Part shown: positions 58,552 to 63,001 of the stretch, piece by piece | Numbering within the stretch: position 1 is the first letter of the stretch | How the letters are laid out: each line of letters begins with the position of its first letter | DNA from: JAGGSN01 sp965603725 | GTDB taxonomy: Bacteria; Zixibacteria; MSB-5A5; UBA10806; 4484-95 | Length of the DNA: 63,001 nt | Assembly (NCBI GenBank): GCA_965603725.1 | Contig: CBFDEC010000016.1 | Location: 1 to 63,001 of the forward strand | Reading direction: 5' to 3' | Translations under genes and position numbers: made by a program | The notes under the pieces: model-generated | What the model saw: only the letters and a program-made list of their open reading frames with translations | What the model was told of the DNA's origin: nothing | Databases searched by the model: none

Positions 58552-59814
58552 TCAGGCAGAATTAACAGCTGCGGCGGTTCCGGCGACATAGCCGCTGGAG
58601 AATGCGAACTGCATATTATACCCGCCCCAGGGACCTAAAACATCCATAACATCGCCGGCAAAATATAGAGATTTTACAATCTTCGACTCGCAAGTCAGAG
58701 GATCGATATCATCTGTTGAAACGCCGCCAAGGACGCCACAGGTGCTGTTGAATGGCTTAGGAGCTTTAATGGTGATTCGGAAATCCTTAATTGCCCGGAT
58801 TAAGGACTTGCGTTCGAGATTGGTGACATGAACAATCGACTTATCAAGCTTAATTTTAGATTCAGTCTGGATTGCCTTAATGACATTATCATTAAAATAC
58901 CTGCTTAAAAACCGTTCGACATAAATATTTTTCCTGGAGATAAACTCTTTAATCAGCCATGCTTCAAACGCCTCCCGAGGCTGTTCAGGCATGAAATCAA
59001 GTCTGATTTCAACCGGAGAAAGCGGCAGTTTCTCGATGATCTCGGCAGAATAATTTAATATCGTTGAACCGGATATGGAGTTTGATTTGAACTTTATTTC
59101 ACCAATTTCAGAATAAGTAGGTTTACTGTTGAAATAAATACTAATCTTTATATTTTCAAAAGTCTCCCCGGCGAGTATTTTACCATACTTTTCAAAAACA
59201 ATAAGGTCGATTAGAGCGGGCTTAAGCTTGTTAACACGATGTCCCAGTTTTTCAGAAATTAAATAGCCGTCTATCGTGGCGCCGTATTTGGGCGAGGAGA
59301 ACGAACCCGTGGCGATGATAACTTCGGAAGCAGGCAGCCTGGAGCTGTTGCTTATGATGCCGGCAACTTTATTATTTTCTATATAAACATCACTGACTCT
59401 GGAAGATTTTTTATACTGAACTCCTCTCCTTATGACTTCCTCGAGAAGCGCATCTATAAAACTCTGACCGGGTAGTCCATTTGCCCTGAAATGTCCAGCT
59501 TGATCGACTTCAAGATTAAGGTTCATCTTTTTGCACAACCTGACAAAATTAATATAGCCAAACGCTTTAAATATTGGAGCTACAAATTCGGCTTTATCTT
59601 TAAATTTAGCCGCCAGTTTTTTAGCGGGTAGTTTTTCAGAAAAGAACAAATCCTCTGAGGGAATTGCGGATATCTTTTTCCCAGGCCAGGGATTCTTGTT
59701 GAAAAGTATGACTTCTCTCGGTCCTTTTGAAGCGGCAATGGCCGCCAGCATACCGGCAGGTCCGCCGCCTATAATTATAATAGGTAATACATTAGTATCC
59801 TTTTTAGGGGACAT
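58552..59814 (-). CDS. BaiN/HI0933-family FAD-dependent oxidoreductase
   Basis: 420 aa. An N-terminal FAD-binding motif IIIGGGPAGMLAAIAAS, then EVIIATGSFSSPKYGATIDGYLISEKLGHRV, and a C-terminal FAD motif SLYFAGDVMDVLGPWGGYNMQFAFSSGYVAG define the NAD(P)/FAD-dependent HI0933/BaiN flavoprotein family. The reaction is unknown for most members. It converges with the CRISPR array, 31 bp from its last degenerate repeat. Confidence 0.88.
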   Translation of the reverse strand: MSPKKDTNVLPIIIIGGGPAGMLAAIAASKGPREVILFNKNPWPGKKISAIPSEDLFFSEKLPAKKLAAKFKDKAEFVAPIFKAFGYINFVRLCKKMNLNLEVDQAGHFRANGLPGQSFIDALLEEVIRRGVQYKKSSRVSDVYIENNKVAGIISNSSRLPASEVIIATGSFSSPKYGATIDGYLISEKLGHRVNKLKPALIDLIVFEKYGKILAGETFENIKISIYFNSKPTYSEIGEIKFKSNSISGSTILNYSAEIIEKLPLSPVEIRLDFMPEQPREAFEAWLIKEFISRKNIYVERFLSRYFNDNVIKAIQTESKIKLDKSIVHVTNLERKSLIRAIKDFRITIKAPKPFNSTCGVLGGVSTDDIDPLTCESKIVKSLYFAGDVMDVLGPWGGYNMQFAFSSGYVAGTAAAVNSA

Positions 59815-59868
59815 CCATCATCTCCAAAAATTAACCAATAACTCAAATTAGAAACTGACTGTATCTAT

Positions 59869-59896
59869 ATAATATAACTTTAATATGAAATGTCAA
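59869..59896 (-). promoter_or_regulatory. promoter candidate for the BaiN-family gene
   Basis: On the minus strand TTGACA (59896-59891), a 16-nt spacer and TATTAT (59874-59869), 55 bp before the start codon. Confidence 0.6.
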
Positions 59897-59946
59897 GTAG
59901 TTTAATAATTTTTATCATTAAAAACATTCGAAAGATATTAATAAGC

Positions 59947-59974
59947 TTGACATAAATGTCATAAATATTATATT
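59947..59974 (+). promoter_or_regulatory. promoter for the C25 peptidase gene with overlapping palindrome
   Basis: TTGACA (59947-59952), 16 nt, TATATT (59969-59974). The perfect palindrome TGACATAAATGTCA (59948-59961) covers the -35, a position typical of a repressor site. Confidence 0.65.
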
Positions 59975-60047
59975 AATAAATATCTAAGAGGTAGTATTTT
60001 AATTAAAATGTAGAAACACCTGCTCTGATGATAAAAAGGAGTGAAGA

Positions 60048-63001
60048 ATGAAGAGTTATCAAGCTTTGGCTGCCATATTTTTATTTATTATTTGCACTGC
60101 AGCTATGGCCAAAACGATCATTTTGAATGGGGAGAATGATAGCTTTTGCGCAACTTCAATAACATCATCCGAAACAGAACTAGTATTGAACATAAGCTCT
60201 ATTAAGATGAATTCCAGTGACGATGGCTTATCACCTGAATTACCTGAGCATTTCAAAGCCAGTGGCTGGATATCGGGCCCGGCTCAGACGATTTTACCGA
60301 CATACTCCACTATGCTGGCGATCCCTGGCGACGCTGTATTATCGGTATCAGTTGAAGCCGACAAGTCTACCGAAATAAGAGATTTTCAGCTGGCATCAGC
60401 CAGCGAGGAAGATAGGCGATGGCTTAACCAGGTTTCTACCGATGACGGGTTTTATCCCGGCAAGCTTGTCGATTTCGAATATGCCGGAAAAATGAGAGAC
60501 CTGCATTTAGCCAGGCTGACAGTATATCCGGTTCAGTATGATTATTCTAAAAATGTTCTAAGAGTTCATCATCAAGTGGCTGTCAGAGCCAGCCATCCCG
60601 GCGGCGACATACTGCCATCCGATCGTATTATCAGCGAAGCGTTTTACCCGATTTATAATGCGATATTGTCTAACGGTTCACTTATAGATGATGTCCGGCT
60701 CAGACGGGGCGGCTACTGGTTTATTGTACATGACGTTATTGTTGACGATATAACGCCATTGTCCGAGTGGAAAAAAGCCAAGGGTTTTGATGTCCGGATT
60801 ATCTCTCTTTCCGAGATAGGTTCAAATCCATTTCATTCAACTATCCGTAATTTTATTCTAAACGAATATAATGATGCAGAGTTAAAACCAGATTATATTT
60901 GTTTGGTTGGCGATGCTTCAGGCCCTACAAGAATCAATACTTATACTTACAATGATCCATTCAGTTATTTTGGTATTATAGATTCGGATAACTATTACAC
61001 TTTTCTGGAAGGAAACGACTATTTCCCGGAAATGTTTATCGGTCGGATTGCAATTGATTACACAAGTGAATTGAATAATTATATTAACAAACATTTTGGC
61101 TATGAAAGAACCCCCTATATGGATGAAACCGACTGGTATCATTATGCAACCATGGTAGCAGGCAGTAATTATCCTACACCCCGCCTTACAAAACTCTGGT
61201 GTCGAGAGATGCTGTTAAACCATGGCTATACCGATGTTGACACTTTCCTCTCGGGTGGGGATTCACCATCAGAAATAAACGCCTCGATAAACGATGGTGT
61301 TACTTTTGTAAATTATCGCGGTTACGGAGATTCTGATGGCTGGTCATCCCCCTGGTACAGAACCTATAATATTAACCAGTTAACAAACGGGCCAAAATAT
61401 GGCGTTATGACCTCGATAGTCTGCGCAACCGGCGATTATAATAATTATACCGACGTATGTTTTGGGGAAGGCTGGATTAGATTTGCTAATAAAGGAGGTC
61501 CGGGTTTTATTGGTCCAACCAACCTCGATACCCATACTAAATGGAACAACGTCATCGATTGCGGCATATACTGGGGATTTTTCGAGGAAGGAACTTACGC
61601 CTTAGCCCAGGCTTTGCTGATGGGCAAGATGGCTATGTATAATGCCTTCCCCGGGGATACCTACTTTAACGGTCGTGTCCAGCATTATTTTCATACTTAT
61701 AATAATCTCGGCGACCCGGAGTTGAACTGCTGGATAGATATTCCTAAAACAATGCAGGCTGCTCATGCTGAATCAATAAATACAGGTGAATGCGGGCTCG
61801 ACGTAGTCGTTACTCATGGCATTGGTTTTCCGATTGAAAATGCTTATGTCTGTTTATGGAAAGGAGAAGAGGTTTTTCAGGGGAGTTTTACCGATATAAA
61901 TGGTCATGCCAGCTTCCAGGTAAATCCCACTACACCCGGCGTGATGGCTTTAACTGTTACCAAGCCGAATCATATTCCTTACGAATTTGAAATCGACGTT
62001 CAAAATGCAGAAGAGTCTGTGGGGCTGTGCAGTTTCAGCATTGATGATGATGACCAGGGCAATTCATCCGGTGACGGCGATATGATTGCCAACCCAACTG
62101 AGGTTATCGAACTATCAACTATCCTGAAAAATTTCGGCTCTTTTCAAACCGCAGTCGGTGTTTCCGCGGAACTGTTATCAGATAGCCCGGCAGTAGAAAT
62201 AATTTCATCAAGCTCAACCTATGGAGACATTAGCCCGGGAGATTCAACCGAGGCTGTTGACCCGTTCGTTGTGAGTATCGCCAATCGGGTTCCCGATGGT
62301 TACAGCGCTGAGTTAGCTCTTGAAATAACCGACGATAACGACAATTCATGGCAGAGCTTTATCTTCCTGCTGATTTCATCCGCTAACCTGAATGTAAATT
62401 CGATTTCGATACAGGCGGATAATAACGGCAACGGTATCCTTGACCGCGGCGAAAGCGCCGAAATGGTTCTGGAATTGCTTAATTCGGGTTCCAAGGGAAT
62501 CTATTCTACTGAAGCAATTCTCAGAACCTACGATTCTCTTGTCGAGATTACTGATTCGATCGGACATTTTGGCGATTTGGAAATCGAGGGCTCCGGCTCA
62601 AACTCTATTGATCCATTTGCGCTGACTGTGGCAAGCAATATTTATAACGGACATATGATGCGTTTCATTTTAGAAGTGACAGGAGAGTCCGGGCAGGTCC
62701 AGTTATTTGAGTTCGCGCATATGGTCGGGGAGGTCTCGGATTCCGACCCGTTTGGGCCGGATGAATACGGCTATTACTGTTTCGATAATACCGATACCGA
62801 TTATCTTTATCATCCCGAATATGACTGGATTAATATTGAGGCCTCCTGGGATTATGTTTCTTTATATGATGATAGAATTGCAACCAGGAATTTACCATTT
62901 ACAGTCACCTACTATGGCGAGACTTATGATGAATTCAGCATTTCCGATAACGGTTACATTACTCTTGGACATTCCTGGTGGTCCAACTTCTTAAACACAA
63001 A
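60048..63001 (+). CDS. secreted gingipain-type (C25) peptidase, partial at the window end
   Basis: The frame stays open to the last base (984 codons seen). GGAG lies 8 nt before the ATG. A signal peptide (residues 1-21, ending AMA) is followed by a pro-region to about 215. The C25 catalytic domain (about 220-560) has YWFIVHDVIVDDI, the LVGDASG strand (286-292) and the nucleophile Cys459 in SIVCATGDY. The position equivalent to the catalytic His of gingipain R is Tyr426 (NYRGYGDSDGW), exactly 33 residues before the Cys, the same gap as His211-Cys244 in RgpB. After about 570 come Ig/CARDB-like modules and a beta-sandwich-like end (TVTYYGETYDEFSISDNGYITLG). A C-terminal sorting domain would lie beyond the window. 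Confidence 0.85.
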   Translation, partial: MKSYQALAAIFLFIICTAAMAKTIILNGENDSFCATSITSSETELVLNISSIKMNSSDDGLSPELPEHFKASGWISGPAQTILPTYSTMLAIPGDAVLSVSVEADKSTEIRDFQLASASEEDRRWLNQVSTDDGFYPGKLVDFEYAGKMRDLHLARLTVYPVQYDYSKNVLRVHHQVAVRASHPGGDILPSDRIISEAFYPIYNAILSNGSLIDDVRLRRGGYWFIVHDVIVDDITPLSEWKKAKGFDVRIISLSEIGSNPFHSTIRNFILNEYNDAELKPDYICLVGDASGPTRINTYTYNDPFSYFGIIDSDNYYTFLEGNDYFPEMFIGRIAIDYTSELNNYINKHFGYERTPYMDETDWYHYATMVAGSNYPTPRLTKLWCREMLLNHGYTDVDTFLSGGDSPSEINASINDGVTFVNYRGYGDSDGWSSPWYRTYNINQLTNGPKYGVMTSIVCATGDYNNYTDVCFGEGWIRFANKGGPGFIGPTNLDTHTKWNNVIDCGIYWGFFEEGTYALAQALLMGKMAMYNAFPGDTYFNGRVQHYFHTYNNLGDPELNCWIDIPKTMQAAHAESINTGECGLDVVVTHGIGFPIENAYVCLWKGEEVFQGSFTDINGHASFQVNPTTPGVMALTVTKPNHIPYEFEIDVQNAEESVGLCSFSIDDDDQGNSSGDGDMIANPTEVIELSTILKNFGSFQTAVGVSAELLSDSPAVEIISSSSTYGDISPGDSTEAVDPFVVSIANRVPDGYSAELALEITDDNDNSWQSFIFLLISSANLNVNSISIQADNNGNGILDRGESAEMVLELLNSGSKGIYSTEAILRTYDSLVEITDSIGHFGDLEIEGSGSNSIDPFALTVASNIYNGHMMRFILEVTGESGQVQLFEFAHMVGEVSDSDPFGPDEYGYYCFDNTDTDYLYHPEYDWINIEASWDYVSLYDDRIATRNLPFTVTYYGETYDEFSISDNGYITLGHSWWSNFLNT

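Noticed and set aside
57620..58589. Minus-strand open frames with a repeated SLLCNHSHCN-like peptide
   Set aside because: They are translations of the CRISPR repeats in the opposite direction; the periodic peptide is an artefact of the 37-bp repeat.
60059..62567. Minus-strand frames inside the C25 peptidase region
   Set aside because: They oppose a continuous plus frame of 984 codons with a signal peptide and C25 motifs.

Overview
This window is about 63 kb of bacterial chromosome at moderate G+C, densely coded and mostly on the + strand. The cell is a diderm: it has TatC, SecG, Lgt, lipoproteins, a surface-antigen-type outer-membrane barrel and a rod-shape cluster. A secreted gingipain-type (C25) protease, a DUF2723 membrane protein and many short intergenic hairpins suggest an uncultured FCB-like lineage such as Zixibacteria or its relatives. 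That placement is inference from gene style, not from a marker gene.

Layout: 0.1-1.3 kb has arfB and a secreted Cys/Lys-rich protein. 1.8-4.8 kb (minus) has pgk-tpiA-secG-tRNA-Leu and a small Cys protein. 5-10.8 kb is mixed: a short citrate-synthase-family enzyme, an AbiJ-like defence-type gene, DinB, an Fe-S protein, cutA, a PPC protein, SAM hydrolase and tatC. 10.9-17.1 kb is an envelope cluster: a protease/propeller/barrel fusion, a PQQ-propeller lipoprotein and a HEAT protein. 17.1-26.0 kb is a proteostasis cluster (two hsp20, dnaK, a J-protein, dnaJ, clpB) with a sigma-54-type promoter at its head. 26.0-33.7 kb is an overlapping operon dtd-maf-rodZ-like-unknown-smc-ftsY-yjbQ-rlmH behind a clear sigma-70-type promoter. 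33.7-37.8 kb is an FMN-riboswitch-controlled riboflavin operon ending in nusB. 37.9-46.5 kb holds glycan and membrane genes. 46.5-53.9 kb has accA, a Trm112-like protein, a PTS IIA protein, mreC-mreD-mrdA-rodA, lgt and comF. 54-55.9 kb is archease-rtcB.

The most notable system lies at 55.96-58.52 kb: a compact type V-F CRISPR-Cas locus. A 440-aa Cas12f-like RuvC nuclease (D227, E327, D420) has its own promoter and is followed by a candidate tracrRNA. That RNA folds into two hairpins and ends in a 16-nt anti-repeat (13 Watson-Crick pairs, 2 wobbles, 1 mismatch). A leader and an array of 12 repeats with 11 spacers come next. No cas1 or cas2 is present in the window. A BaiN-type flavoprotein (minus) follows. 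The window ends inside a secreted C25 peptidase whose expected catalytic His is Tyr.
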